Assembly (NCBI GenBank): GCA_009363875.1
Contig: CM018683.1
Span: forward strand, 63,489,207-63,553,206
DNA: 64,000 bases
Source: Mikania micrantha
Taxonomy: Eukaryota; Streptophyta; Magnoliopsida; Asterales; Asteraceae
Direction of reading: 5' to 3'
Shown: piece by piece, positions 42,334 through 53,864 of the stretch
Layout: each line of letters starts with the position of its first letter
How positions within the stretch are numbered: the first letter of the stretch is position 1
The notes under the pieces: generated by a model
What the model saw: the letters and a program-made list of their open reading frames with translations, nothing else
What the model was told of the DNA's origin: nothing
Database searches by the model: none
Made by a program: the position numbers and the translations under genes

Positions 42334-44023
42334 TGTCACACCCCAACCTATGACGGAATATTTCAGGGTATGATTTGAAATTATTTAAAAGCTCATTGTG
42401 CTACTTTAAAATTTAAGTAATTAAACATCCTATTAAAGCAAAACACAATTATTCCAAAGAAACCAAACATTGCATCATAATCCAAACTACATAAAACTGT
42501 TTATTATTTATCTAGGCACAATTGTTCTTAAGCGTATTTCATTAACGCCTCTAACCTGTTACACTAGCTAAATAAGATTTTGATCAACTCTCTACATAAT
42601 TGGAGAGACCTCATATAATTTTGATGTATACATATGTATGTATATATGTTTGTATGTATGCTGGAAAATATAGTATACATACATTTTAGAAGTTATTGAA
42701 TTTACTAAACGTATTTTTAAATAAATACTATTTTCAAAGTAATAGTGTTAGTAAACTAATTTGATATTACATAAAAAATCTAAATAAATTTTATAAATTT
42801 AAAAAAAAAATAAAACATATTCTGGATTTTAAAAAAAATTATTTTATTTTAAATAAAACCCGTATATTTTGTTAATTTTAAATAATTGTATAAATCAAGT
42901 TCTCTTATGAGTAAAATTTGAAATAATTTCTTTATTAAATTATTCAAAATGTTTATTTAGGTTCTTAAAATGTTTTATTTTTAATTAAATAAAATATTAT
43001 ACAAAATAAAATCTTTATTGATACTAGTTTTCTAAAAACAATATATACAATACATTTTGAATTATATATTACATTGATATTTTGTCATTATTATTTAGGA
43101 ATATTTATTTAAAACACTAAATAAACATTTTTAAATTATTACTCGGGCTAAAGACATTACTTCTTTTGATTCTAAATATTTTAGTCTTGGGAAATTTCAT
43201 AAACAGTTAGAATAGCTAAGCAAACAATGAGGTGAGTTTTCTCACATTCCCTTTTACATTTTTGTTTTTAGGATGTTACACATGTCTTATTCAAAACAAC
43301 ATTCATTCTATTATTCTTTTAATATATGATGCAAGCCTTAGACCTAGTTAGCTTTATGTGATAGATGCTAAGCTTATTCAGTGTGTTGATTTTATGTGTG
43401 ATTCTATGTGTTTTTCCAGTCAAGCAAGCTAGTACTTAGTAGTCTAAGATGTATTAGATACCATTTTCACTTTGGCTTTTGTCATTGTGTGAAAAAAGGT
43501 AAAAAGTACACCTAGCAAACTTGTTGAATTATAACTGTTAATTTATAATATGGTCATACTTGAATTAATATGTTGTAAGGATACTTATTTGGAAACAAGC
43601 TATTGTTATTCATTCATTCTATTTATTCAAACTTGTATTCATGCTATGGTTAAGATACATATTCTAGTTAGGCTATAGTTTGCATCCTCTTTATATGTAT
43701 TGTTCAAACTATGTGTGGGATCTCACCAACTATGCAAATAGTTGAGAAACTTTTTTTTTTTTACATTTGTAACAGGATAGGGAAGCATAATGAAGACATA
43801 AGATAAGAACTAGTGACCTAGTTAAATTGAAATCAATGTTCTAGTCTTTCAAATGTAATTGTTTTGTATTCAATTCATGTAATGATTATTTGAATTTAAT
43901 GAATGAAATGTTGTGTTGTTTGAATGATGATGCATTAAATATTGAAACGTATAATATCACAATGAGGTAATGAACAGTCGCAATCACGACCCGACGTGTT
44001 CCGCCGTCGGTTGGGGCGTGACA
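42334..44023 (+). mobile_element. Second LTR with inverted copy of its 3' end
   Basis: The left end TGTCACACCCCAACC and right end GGTTGGGGCGTGACA are inverted copies. 42334 to about 42620 mirrors about 43720-44023 with clear divergence. The 3' part (about 43262-44023) is homologous to 22103-22901, including ATACCA, GGATGTTACA, CTCACCAACTATG and CATTAAATATT phrases. GAG/GTGAGTTTTC (43231/43232) and GTAACAG (43775) form the intron-like pair. An LTR of about 1.4 kb preceded by an inverted fragment of its end is the same layout as 20804-22901. No 5-bp duplication was found. Confidence 0.75.
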
Positions 44024-44331
44024 TAATATAAACTTAGTATTTCTAGATCTCAAGCTTTATAAAGGGTATATTTTCCTAATGTTATTAGTTTTCTTTTTGA
44101 AGCAAATATAACCTTTGTTTGAATGAAAATAATAAGTTAATAGATTTTTATCTTTTTTTAATTAGTATTAAAGATAAGTTTTGTAATTAAATAAACATTA
44201 ATATAAAATTAACCAAAACTTCTATTGTAAATTTTTATAAATAATTTCTAGAATAATAATATATATATAATTATTTCATATTTATAAATCTTTAAAATTA
44301 CACATAACCATGTGTTTTAAATAATTATTTT
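44024..44331. other. AT-rich non-coding DNA
   Basis: Spacer between the LTR structure and the Tat element. Nothing recognised. Confidence 0.5.
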
Positions 44332-44336
44332 CTACT

Positions 44337-44902
44337 TGTTCGAGTATAGCTCAAACGGTCTTCAGGCTGGACTTAATCATCGGCTTCTCTATTCCTGGCT
44401 ATCCTGCTAAGAACAGAAAAACACCGTTAGCCTTATCGCATGAGGGGATCTCTTGCGATTAGACTCCGGCGGGAGAATAAGTCTCTGGGTCGGGAAAGTA
44501 AGTTCAGCGAGAGATTAAGTAAAGTGAGAAAGAGTGAAGTGAGATTTGGAAGGGCAACCTGGTCATGATATTTATACTAATCTTCTCATGGAAGGCCGAG
44601 CTTCTGGGAACTGGAGCTTTCTTCTTTGGGTACGGTAGCCACATGCTTTTCTGAGTCCTTCCTTGTGTTTCTTGTATATTCCTTTTTGGTGAAAAGGGTT
44701 GACTCGATCACCTCAACACCTTTTCTGTTTTTCTCTTGACTTGACTGCATCTTCCTTCTACCTTTGGTGTAAAAGCCTCACTCCGGGTATCCACGAGTAT
44801 TCCTTCGGTTAATCCGGTTCGTCTTGACATTCCTGGCTGTCCGGCCTTCCTACCATACCAAATTACATGTGTCTTGTGTGGGACCACTATCCCACGTCAT
44901 CA
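44337..44902 (-). repeat. 3' LTR of the Tat element
   Basis: 566 bp, matching 53865-54430 apart from about 20 substitutions. The outer edge TGTTCGAG and inner edge ACGTCATCA define it exactly. Confidence 0.95.
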
Positions 44903-44913
44903 GCCCCCCAGCC
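44903..44913 (-). other. Polypurine tract of the Tat element
   Basis: The minus strand reads GGCTGGGGGGC immediately before the LTR start TGATGACG. This is the expected plus-strand priming site. Confidence 0.85.
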
Positions 44914-45237
44914 AGGTTGTCTTTTATTTTTGAAAAGGCAATCCTGGCTAATTTTGCATTATACGATTCTTGGCCTCGTTGACCGTGCGTATTGATGGCG
45001 AAACTATCACATCGCCGCTTGATGTGACCTGGCCATCGAGTAATCTTGCAGTATGTCCCGTCAGTTTTAAAACCGCCGTCCAATTTCTTTATTAAACCCG
45101 TTTGAATTTTTAAAATTCAAAAAGCAGACACAACTTCATCTTCTTTCTCTTCTCTGCGGCGAAAACTTGTTGATTCAGGTATCCTCTCCCCTGCTTTTTA
45201 TCATTTCATTTGTGTACTGTTCTTGTCCGTATCATCA
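44914..45237 (+). promoter_or_regulatory. Presumed promoter and 5' UTR of the antisense accessory gene
   Basis: The plus-strand sequence between the LTR and the accessory ORF. A pyrimidine-rich block with CTTCTTTCTCTTCTCTG near 45140 and a TTCAG/GTATC possible splice donor near 45177 suggest a transcribed leader. No TATA box is certain. Confidence 0.4.
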
Positions 45238-47608
45238 TGTCCAACCGTTTTGACATGAAAGATCCTTTGTGCGAACTTTCTGAGGCTGATTTTCACTCTT
45301 TCTGTACCCGGTATCATGTGGGTCCTGAATTCTTCCCTATCTTGCCTCGGTCTGATCAGAACATTTGTGATTGTCCCTCTGGTTCGATTGCACTGTATAT
45401 CAGGCTCTTTGATTTTTCGAACCTTCGACTTCCCCTTTCCCTTTTTTGCTACAATGTGTTAGTGTACTACCGCGTTGGGTTATTTCAGTTGGCACCGTTT
45501 GGGGTTAGCAAAATAACCCATTTTGAAATGGCTTGTAAGGCCGTTGGTGCTATTCCCACGATTGCTCTGTTTCGCCGGTTTCTTCATTTAACCAAGAACG
45601 GAGACTGGTTTACCATTCAGAGGCGTAAAAGTGATCGTCGATCTCAGTTCACTTTTAATGTTAGTCCCTCTGTTAAACAATGGAAAAAAAATTTTCTGGG
45701 TATCTGCGGATCTTCTTCCATTTCCCCCAATGTTTCGCGATCCTCAAGAAGCTCTGTACGAGATTACTCTGCGTGATTCAGCCGTGAATATCGAGCACTA
45801 TAATCTGTTGGTTTCAAATAAGACTCATATCCGGCCTTTTGGCGAGGACATGTTAGTACTTGGCGGGTTGAGTCCTTATTGGGACAACCTTGATTATGTT
45901 CCTACCTTTATCCGTAACAATGTTGGTACGTGAAATATTTTGGTTTGTTGATTTACCCTATGATCGGGAAACAACTGACATTGTGTTCATTTATGTGATT
46001 TGTTTGCAGTGATGGGTCTGCTGGATGTGATGAAACTGGATACTAATTCGGATGTCGAGAGCTCATCCCGGCCATTGGGTGATGGCGAGGAAGATGTCAG
46101 CAGCAGTTACAAGAAAACTGCCTATAAGGGTGGTGAGTGTAGCAGTGTGCTGCCTTAAGAAGGCACTGTGCGATGTGATCTTCCTCCCTTGGAACCCGAA
46201 AGGAAAGAAGTGTCCCCGAAGTCAGCCAAAGGCAAGAAAAAGGGCAAACGTGTCCAGGATGCTGCTACTTCGAGTGTTGCAAAGCGGGTTAGATTTTCGA
46301 AAAGGAATTTAGCCGCCAAAGGGGGCTCGGTTTCCTGTTCTTATCAAGAGGTGGAATCTTCCCTTTCCGAAGGTACTCAGTCCAATCCCCAGGATGCCTT
46401 AGAGGCGTCCGACGAACAGTTTTTACAAATTCGCGATCCTGAGGAGCCTGTTCAATCGCCTGGGCTTGAGGTAGGGTTTGCTGATCAACCCTTTGCTCCC
46501 TCGTGGGATGTGGTGAACAAAGATGTGTTTTCCAATCCTGTTGTGGCCTCGAAGGTGATAAAAGAATTTGTGCCACCCAGGCAAAGGCTGATCTCTTCTT
46601 CGATGGAAGATGAGGAGATGAGGAACAAGGTTGCTTGTTTGTGGGCGGAGCTTGGGTCGCTGTTGCCAGAGATGAGTCAGCGTTGGGTGTCTACTTCTGG
46701 TGCCCAGGAGAAAAACAAAACCAAGCTGTCTATTATGAACAACAAGATTAGCCAGCTACAGCGAGATTTTAGTGCTATGGAAAAGGATCGGGAAGAGGAG
46801 AGCATCCGTTGTTTAGAGATTGAGAAAGCTTATACTGAGAAGGAGATTTTTCTGAACCAACAAATAGCTGAGGCGAAGGAGGAGTTGGAGCATGGACTAT
46901 CTTTGTTGGAGAAAAGCCGGGCTGAATTGAAAGAGGAACGCCGGGCATTTGAAAATGAAAAAGAGAGGACCAAGTTGTCCTTGGAGGAGGCGTTGGCTCG
47001 AGCCCAGGGTTTGCAGGATCAGGTAATCGTGCTGTCTGCTGATCATGAGTGGATTTTTAGTCATGGATTCTCGCAGGTGGTTACCAAGCTGCATCGTAGT
47101 TCAGAGTTCCTTAACCCTTTAGCAGCTGTGCAGAAGGCTGCGCATGAGTATGGTATGACTTCTGGGTTGAAGTCTGGGTATCGACATGCTGCGGCTGGGC
47201 ATGTGTTGGAAAAACTTCCCAACTACCAGCCTCAAGCTAAAGTAAAACTCCATAATGCTGTGGCCACCTTTGAAGGCATGAGTTATCCGTTTCTTGAGGC
47301 CATTGCGGGTTGCGTAAAAGAGCCTTTATCTGTGTTGCAAGGTAAGTTGTGTTTACTATGTGTTGAACTATATTTGTATTTTCATGGTTTGTAATCCTTT
47401 GTTGTGTTTTCTAGGATTGCTACCCGAAGGATATGATGCTGGGGAGGCGATGGTGTTCAGTGGCCAGGCCAGCCCTAGCCAATCAACATTCGCCACACCA
47501 TCCCCGGCCACTGCTGGAGCTTCGAAGTCTGTGATGAAGCCTCCTCTTTCCCGTGCAGCCTCTGTGGAATCTTCCAGGGCGCCTCTATCTTCTCCTAAGG
47601 AAAACTAA
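45238..47608 (+). pseudogene. Antisense accessory gene of the Tat element (PF04195-like), three exons
   Basis: Exon 1 (45238 to about 45925) encodes a domain like the plant 'putative gypsy type transposon' family: DPLCELSEADFHSFC, SIALYIRLFDFSNLRLPL, FQLAPFGVSKITHFEM, then FRRFLHL. A one-base shift in an A run (about 45685-45692) moves reading to the frame ending DYVPTFIRNN. Intron 1 is about 45926-46009 (GTACGT...TTTGCAG). Exon 2 (about 46010-47341) holds a TAA at 46156-46158, a basic segment (KGKKKGKR) and a long coiled coil (Glu/Lys/Leu-rich, about 46730-47020). Intron 2 is about 47342-47414 (GTAAGT...TTCTAG). Exon 3 ends at 47608 (Ser/Pro-rich tail). Function unknown; such antisense ORFs recur in Tat elements. 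It converges on pol. Confidence 0.85.
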
Positions 47609-48182
47609 AGTCCACCCCTACGTGGGTTCTATGACTGTAATAACTAGTGGTTATTTTCTTGAAACAATGTTTTGTGTTTAACTATGCTTTTGTTGCATGA
47701 TGGTTTACTTAGTAATGGTATGTATGTTTTTGGATGTTTATGTTGTATGTTTAGCGCATTGTTTTATCATGGGTAGGATATCACCGTATCCCCAGGAAAT
47801 GAGTTGTTCTAAAAAAATCACCTTTTACTTGGGTAAGTCAAGGCTGGATCCCAAGGAGCTGAGTTGTGTTAGGAGCTCACCCTTTACTTAGGCCAGACAA
47901 GGCTGAAACCCAAGGAGCTGAGTTGTATTAGGAGCTCACCCTTTACTTGGGTAAGACAAGGCTGGACCCCAAGGAGCTGAGTTGTGTTAGGAGCTCACCC
48001 TTTAGTTGTTCCCGTGGAACTGGAATTCGAAACATACAAACGTGTACATCATATTGTTTTGTAAGGTAAATGTTATCAAAAGTACGAAGATCATGCTTTC
48101 ATTGATAAAAGTAGCCAGGCTTTGATATTACAAAAATCAGAAATACATTTTCTTAGCCCCATGGCATACTTGTTACTTCAAA
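47609..48182. repeat. Convergent spacer with three 61-bp tandem repeats
   Basis: Between the ends of the antisense gene and pol. At about 47822-48003, three copies of a unit containing AAGGAGCTGAGTTGTGTTAG and GAGCTCACCCTTTACTT are in tandem, preceded by a weaker relative at about 47775. Both transcripts should end here. Non-coding; small open frames are by-products. Confidence 0.8.
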
Positions 48183-48742
48183 CTAAACATAGAACTTTCG
48201 CAGGTTACTGGCATTCCAATGCTTGGGAATTGCTTTTCCTTGCATGTCTTCAATCTTGTAGGATCCTTTCTGGTGACATTCTCTGACCTTGTATGGTCCT
48301 TCCCATTTAGGACCCAACTTCGCTGTGTCTTCTTGCCTGCTTGCTTCATTTCTTCTAAGGACCAAATCCCCTGGATGAAAACGTTCGTTGCGTACTCTGT
48401 GATTGTAGTATCTGGCCATTTGCTGCTTGTACTGAGCCTCCTTAAGGCTTGTCGTTTCTCTTGTTTCTTCCAACATAGCTAAATTGAGGAAGATTTCCTT
48501 GTCATTTTCTTTTTCTGATAAAAAGTGCTTCCGTGGGGAGGGTACGCCGACTTCGCCTGGGATCATTGCCTCACTTCCGAAGGTGAGGCTGAAAGGTGTT
48601 TTGCCATTGCTGGTTTTTTCCATCGTGCGTAGCGCCCAAAGGACACTTGGAAGTTCATCTAGCCAATTCTTCCCCGTTCTTCCCAGTCTTGTTTTTAAAC
48701 CTTCAACGATGCTTCGGTTCATACGCTCAACCTGGCCGTTTG
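48183..48742 (-). pseudogene. pol: Integrase C-terminal part, Tat element
   Basis: Continues the integrase after an in-frame TAA (about 48740-48742, where the family has Gln before the NGQVER segment with the catalytic Glu). It carries the post-catalytic helix region (KTPFSLTFGSEAMIP) and the C-terminal GPY/F-like module (FHPGDLVLRR, LGPKWEGPYKV), and ends NLRKFYV with its stop at 48183. Confidence 0.92.
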
Positions 48743-48743
48743 T

Positions 48744-49979
48744 TTATGGGTGTGCAACTGAGCTAAATATTTGCTTGATTTTTAACTCAGCGCACCAAGA
48801 TTTGAACGGTTCCTCTGCGAACTGCTTACCGTTGTCGGTAATGACTTTTCCTGGCAATCCAAAGCGGCAAACGATGTTTTCCCAGAAGAAATTGATGACC
48901 TGTTTTCCTGTTATTGTTGCCAAAGGTTTAACCTCGGGCCACTTTGTAAAGTAATCGACGGCGACCAGCAAGAACTTGACCCCTCCTCTGCCTACCGGTA
49001 ATGGACCAACAATGTCCATCCCCCATTTGTAGAAAGGCCAGGCTGAAGAAATTGTGATCAGGTCATACTTCGGGCTTTTTTGTACTGGGGCGTGTAATTG
49101 GCATCCTTCACACTTCCGAATTTCCTCCATGGTATCTTTATGCATGGTTGGCCAGTAGTATCTCAAGTTCATCATCTTTGCTACTATTGTTCTAGGGCCA
49201 GCATGTGTGCCACAAATGCCCTCATGAATTTCCCGGATGAGGTAATTACTATCTGTTAGGCCCAGACACCTCAACAATGGTGCTAGATATGATTTTCTGA
49301 AAAGGATGCCATCCACCAATGTGTATTGTGTTGCTTTTAAGCAGATACGTGTTGCTTCATCCTTATCATCGGGAAGGAAATCTGTGGCCAGGAAGTCCTG
49401 GATTGGGGTCATCCAACAGGGCTTTTCTTCTTCGATTGTCTGGACTTCTGGGCTTGTGACAGCCCGCTCGTGAATAACTTCGACTAACACCTGTTTAGTT
49501 AGGTGGGTAAATACAACGGAGGCTAGCTTGCTCAACGCATATGCTTTTTTGTTTTGGCTTCTGGCTATCTGGCTAACCTGCACCCATTCGAACTTCTTTA
49601 AGATTGCCTTTGTTTTTGCCAGATACGCCTTCATTCGGTCACCCTTAGCTTTATAACTTCCGTTGATTTGATTTGCGACCAGCAGGGAGTCTACATGCGC
49701 CTGGAGCTTTTGTATCTTCATGACCACTGCCAGCTGTAGGCCGGCTATCAGAGCTTCATACTCAGCCTCATTATTTGTACTTTGGAAATTCAGGCGAATT
49801 GTGTATGTGAGCTCTATGCCTTCTGGACTAACCAAAATTAGTCCTGCCCCCGATCCTTCTGCATTTGACGCACCGTCCGTATACAACGTCCATGCGTCAC
49901 TTGACTCACCCAGGCTTGTTGTTAAAATTTCTTCTTCTTGTGGTTCTGGTGGAACGCCTTCGAGGAGAAAGTCAACCAA
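48744..49979 (-). pseudogene. pol: Second RNase H and integrase core, Tat element
   Basis: The start of this frame (FLLEG) is followed by an archaeal-type RNase H with LYTDGASNAEGSGAG near 49886 and NNEAEYEALIAGL; this second RNase H is diagnostic for Tat. Then the HHCC zinc-binding integrase region (HEGICGTHAG, CEGCQLH) and the catalytic core with Asp in WGMDIVGPLP and VITDNGKQF. A one-base gain in an A run near 49980 separates it from RT. Integrase and RNase H act in the particle and nucleus during insertion. Confidence 0.94.
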
Positions 49980-51066
49980 GACCTGGCCTTTTTATGGCTA
50001 GTCGGGGTTGATAAGTGATTCCATGTTCTCCTAGTTCGATCGCCCATTTTGCCAATCTGCCCGAGTTTTCCGGTTTCTGCAAAATCTCCTTGATAGGCAA
50101 ATTTGTTAGTATTGTAATTGGGTGGGCCTGAAAATACCTTCTAAGATTTCGGGAGGTGTGGATGATGGCCAGTATTGCTTTTTCTATCGCCGAATATCGT
50201 GTCTCTGCTTCCCGAAGTACTCTGCAGACGAAATAGACTGGCAATTGTTGGCCAGACCGTTCGGCGACCAAGACAGAGCTTACTGCTTCTCCACCAACTG
50301 CGATGTACATGACCAGCTTTTCGGATGTTGTAGGAGCTACGAGGGGCGGAATGCTGGCTATGTAAGACTTCATATCCTGGAAAGCTGCCTCGGCTTCCTC
50401 AGTCCAGTGAAACTTACTTGCATGAGTTTTTAGTGTTTTGAAGAATGGTAGAGATCTTTCTGCTAGTTTAGAGAGGAACCTATGTAAGGATCCTAATTTG
50501 CCATTTAAGCTTTGGACCTCTTTTTTACTTGTTGGTGATGCCATATTTTTCACTGCTTCTACTTTGTCAGGGTTTGCCCGGATGTCTTGTTTACTTACAA
50601 TGTGGCCCAGGAATTTGCCTTCCTCAAAACCAAACGAGCACTTTCCCGGGTTAAGTTTCATGTTGATTTTCTTCAGATTTTCGAACGTTTCTTCAATGTC
50701 TCGAAACATCTTATCTTCGGTGCTGCTCTTGATGACCAAATCATCCACGTATGCCTCCATTTTCCTGCCTATCTGGTCTTGAAATACTGAATCTATCACC
50801 CGTTGGTACGTAGCCCCTGCAATTTTTAAACCAAACGGCATTTTTGTGTAACAAAAGATACCCTTTGGTGTGTAGAAAGCTGTTTTCTCCTCATCTGCTT
50901 CTAGCATCTGGATTTGGTGGTATCCCTTGTAGGCGTCTAAAAAACACTTAAATTTGAAGCCGGCTACTGCATCAACTTTGTGATCAATTTCAGACAAAGG
51001 ATAGCAATCCTTTGGGCAAGCTTTATTCAAATCTTTGAAATCGACACACATCCCGCCATGTTCCAT
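49972..51066 (-). pseudogene. pol: Reverse transcriptase and first RNase H, Tat element
   Basis: RT palm motifs are clear: MCVDFKDLNKACPKD, DAYKGYHQI, MPFGLKIAGATYQR and the catalytic AYVDD near 50745. The connection and first RNase H domain follow (LPVYFVCRVLREAE, RYSAIEKA). The expected Asp of the first RNase H is weak here (LVMYIAVGGEA), in keeping with Tat elements, where the classical RNase H is degenerate and the second one is active. A one-base gain near 51050 shifts it from the upstream frame. Confidence 0.94.
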
Positions 51067-51938
51067 CGTGCTTACGTACCATGACTGGATTTGCGATCCA
51101 GGTATGGTATTGTACTTCTTTTAAAATCCCGGCAGATACCAACTTGTCGACTTCTGCTGCAACAGCCAGGCTTCGCTCTGTTGCCATCCCCCTTTTCTTC
51201 TGTGCCACCGGGCTGTAACTTTCTCGAACTTGTAATTGATGTTCTGCAACCTTCCTGGGAACCCCAGTCATATCAGAAGGGGTCCAGGAAAAAATGTTTC
51301 GATTCCTCAGAAGTAACTGTATCAAACTTCTCTTGCCTTCCCTGCTAAGTGTGGGACCTATGTTAATTATCTGAGTTGGGTACAGGGCGTCCAGGATTAT
51401 TTTTGAATCGTCGTCTTCCTCGGTCAGGAAAACGTCCTGCCCATTGTATATGGTACAAATCCCAGCCTCTGTCGGGAATTTAACCATCCCATGGGCCGTT
51501 GAGACAATTGCCCCAAAGGCACTTATTCTCGGCCGTCCGAGTATGATGTTATACCATGAGGGTGCCCGGATGACGATGAACGTTAAATTTTCTGTTCTGG
51601 TAAAACGACCAGTACCTAGGCTTACTGCCAAGGTTATTTCACCCAAGGGGTGTACTTTTTCCCCGCACGAATCCTACCAGGGGTGTATGTGAGTTGACTA
51701 GCTTAGCCTTGATTGTTTCATCCAACTGTAGGAAACAATGTTCATACATTGTTTCCGATGAGCTTCCTCCGTCAAGATATACCCTGTGTACACTTGTCTC
51801 TTCGACATTCGCCTTAATTACCATAGGTAAGGCACCTGATCTATCATTTTGGGTAGGTGGGAATTTGATTTTTTGGCTCATCCACGCATGCCTGGGTTTG
51901 TTGGGGACCGGTAGTTTGCTGTCGTGGGATACCATCAT
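51023..51938 (-). pseudogene. pol: Protease and RT N-terminus, Tat element
   Basis: Begins a few bases after the gag stop in another frame (start near 51938). The aspartic-protease region shows VHRVYLDGGSSSETMYEHCF, with DGGS in place of the usual DTG/DSG, then a one-base gain near 51643 moves to the frame with NIILGRPRISAF and the RT N-terminal segment (VAQKKRGMA, VDKLVSAGIL). The separate frame fits production of pol by reinitiation or a different start. Confidence 0.88.
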
Positions 51939-51941
51939 GAT

Positions 51942-53776
51942 TTATTTATTCTTCTTGTCTTTTTCTGCTTGGTGCTTGTCGGAATTGGTCTTCTTGTCTT
52001 TCAAATCTTTAATCAGGTGAGCTAACTCACCGGACTTTACTGCTGCTTCGATTCTTTTTCTCAGTTGAAAGCAATCATTAGTATGGTGTCCTACATCACC
52101 ATGGAAGTCACAAAACTTCCCATTGTTCTTGTCTCCTCCTTTTAAGGGTTTTGGCGGGCGAAAGCTGAACCTAGCCTCCTCTGTGGCCAGGATCTCTTTG
52201 GGTGTTTTTCTGAGGGCTGTGAACTGTTCATTTTTGCCCTTGTTATCATCGTGGTACCTACCTCCATTTCCCCCTTTGCTATACGGCTTATATGAGTCTC
52301 CTGTTCGATACGAAGATCTTTTGTCAGTAAAAGAACTGTACCTGGGCGTGCTATGTCGTTGCCTAGGCGGAGATCGCTTCCAATTCTGACTTTTGAGTCT
52401 TTTCCCAGTATCTAGGGCTTGAGCCGCCTCTTTTCCACGGACAAAGGCTTCCGTCCTTTCCATGGCCTCCTGCATGGACTTGGGTATCTTCCTGTTGAGA
52501 TCTTCGATCAGTTGTCGGGGTCTAACTCCATGGATATACCCCGAGACCCTCATTTGTTCCGTCGCACCCCCAATGCTGAGACTTTCAGTTTTGTACCGTT
52601 CCATAAAAGCCCTCAGAACTTCGTCTTCTTTTTGTTTTATATTGTGGAGTTCCACAGGATCCCGGGTATAGCGTTTTTGTTGCATGAAGTTCGCGAGGAA
52701 CTTCCCGCTAAGGTCCTCGAAAGTGTCAATGCTACCACTGGGTAGGCTGTTAAACCATAGTCGGGCAGGACCCACAAGCGTCTGTGTGAACATGTGACAC
52801 CAAAGGGGTAGGCTCCATCTTTCTATTATGGCTGCCCCTGTAAACAATTCAAGGTGGTCGTCTGGATCACCCAAACCATCATATGTTTTGACATTGGCTG
52901 GCATTTTTGTTTTTGGTGGGAAAGGAAAATTTGCTATTCTGGGTGAAAATTTGGTGTGGGTTGTGGGAACATAAGGCCGGGACAATTCATCTATCATTTC
53001 TGCCGTATGTTGAGGGTTTTCCATGTTTTGGATCGTAGGCAATGTTTCAGTATGAAAAGGAAGGGAAATATATGGCTGGTATTTGGGTAGACGTGGTGCA
53101 TGGTAGGGTTATAGTTGGTGGTGGGCATCATAGTCGTCTGACCAGGCATGTACGCTGGGAAATTGCCTGCTGCATGGTTGTTACCAAAACCAAGGGTCGC
53201 ATGATTATGGGGGTGAGTGTTGAAGCTGGGTAAGGCCAGATTTTCCCCTGAAAAGGGTGGGTTGAGGTTATTTGTTGCAAAGTTTTGGCTATATGGAGGG
53301 AAAGGAATCATTTGCCCGGTTGAGGGTATGGACGTATAGTACGGCATAGGTTCGGCCATTGTTAGCAAACTACCAGCCGGACAGGTTGTCATGTCGGGTC
53401 TTTGGGTTTGGCCTGAGAATATGTCTAGGTTATTTTGGAACAGCGACTGAGGTGTTTCAAAAACCAAGGAGGATGTGGTTTTGAACGGGTTGGCAAAAAT
53501 ACTGGCCGTTTGTATTGGCATATGGGCTTCAACACCCGAGTGTGGTAGAGCACTGACGACTGGTTCTTCTTCGTATGCCAGGCGTATACGAACACCCCTG
53601 AGGCGCTCTTCTCGGACATATTCGGCCATTAGTTCTTGTAAGCGGGGAAAATGCTCCCGGATGCCTTCTGGCGTTAGTTCGACCGCATCATTAATGGTGG
53701 GTACTAAACTTGGAGACTGGGTGGGGACTGACAACCCTGCTGAGTTGATAGTCCCTTCGTTAGGATCTTGGGACAT
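51942..53776 (-). pseudogene. gag: gag, Tat element
   Basis: Starts MSQDPNEG at 53776, about 70 bp from the primer site. The N-terminal 240 residues are Pro/Asn/Thr-rich and low complexity. After a one-base shift at about 53000-53075 the Retrotrans_gag domain follows (DPDDHLELF, FTQTLVGPARLWFNSLP, FANF-like and FMERYKTESL). The C-terminus is basic with an Arg/Ser-rich stretch and one zinc-finger-like CDFHGDVGHHTNDC, then a Lys-rich tail. It forms the particle and packages element RNA. Confidence 0.92.
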
Positions 53777-53843
53777 TGTGCCCCGGAGATGCTTCGTTTG
53801 ACTTGAGTGGAGCCCTACTTCGTTCTGGATTTCAGAAAATTCG

Positions 53844-53863
53844 TGGCCCCAAGGTGGGCGCCA
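53844..53863 (-). other. Primer binding site, Tat element
   Basis: The minus strand reads TGGCGCCCACCTTGGGGC two bases after the 5' LTR. TGGCGCC-type sites are usual in Tat elements; which tRNA (Asp or Arg type) cannot be settled without a tRNA set from this genome. Confidence 0.85.
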
Positions 53864-53864
53864 A

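Noticed and set aside
48484..48954. 156-codon plus-strand ORF, and similar frames at 50122-50782 and 52123-52745
   Set aside because: They are antisense shadows of integrase, RT and gag on the minus strand.
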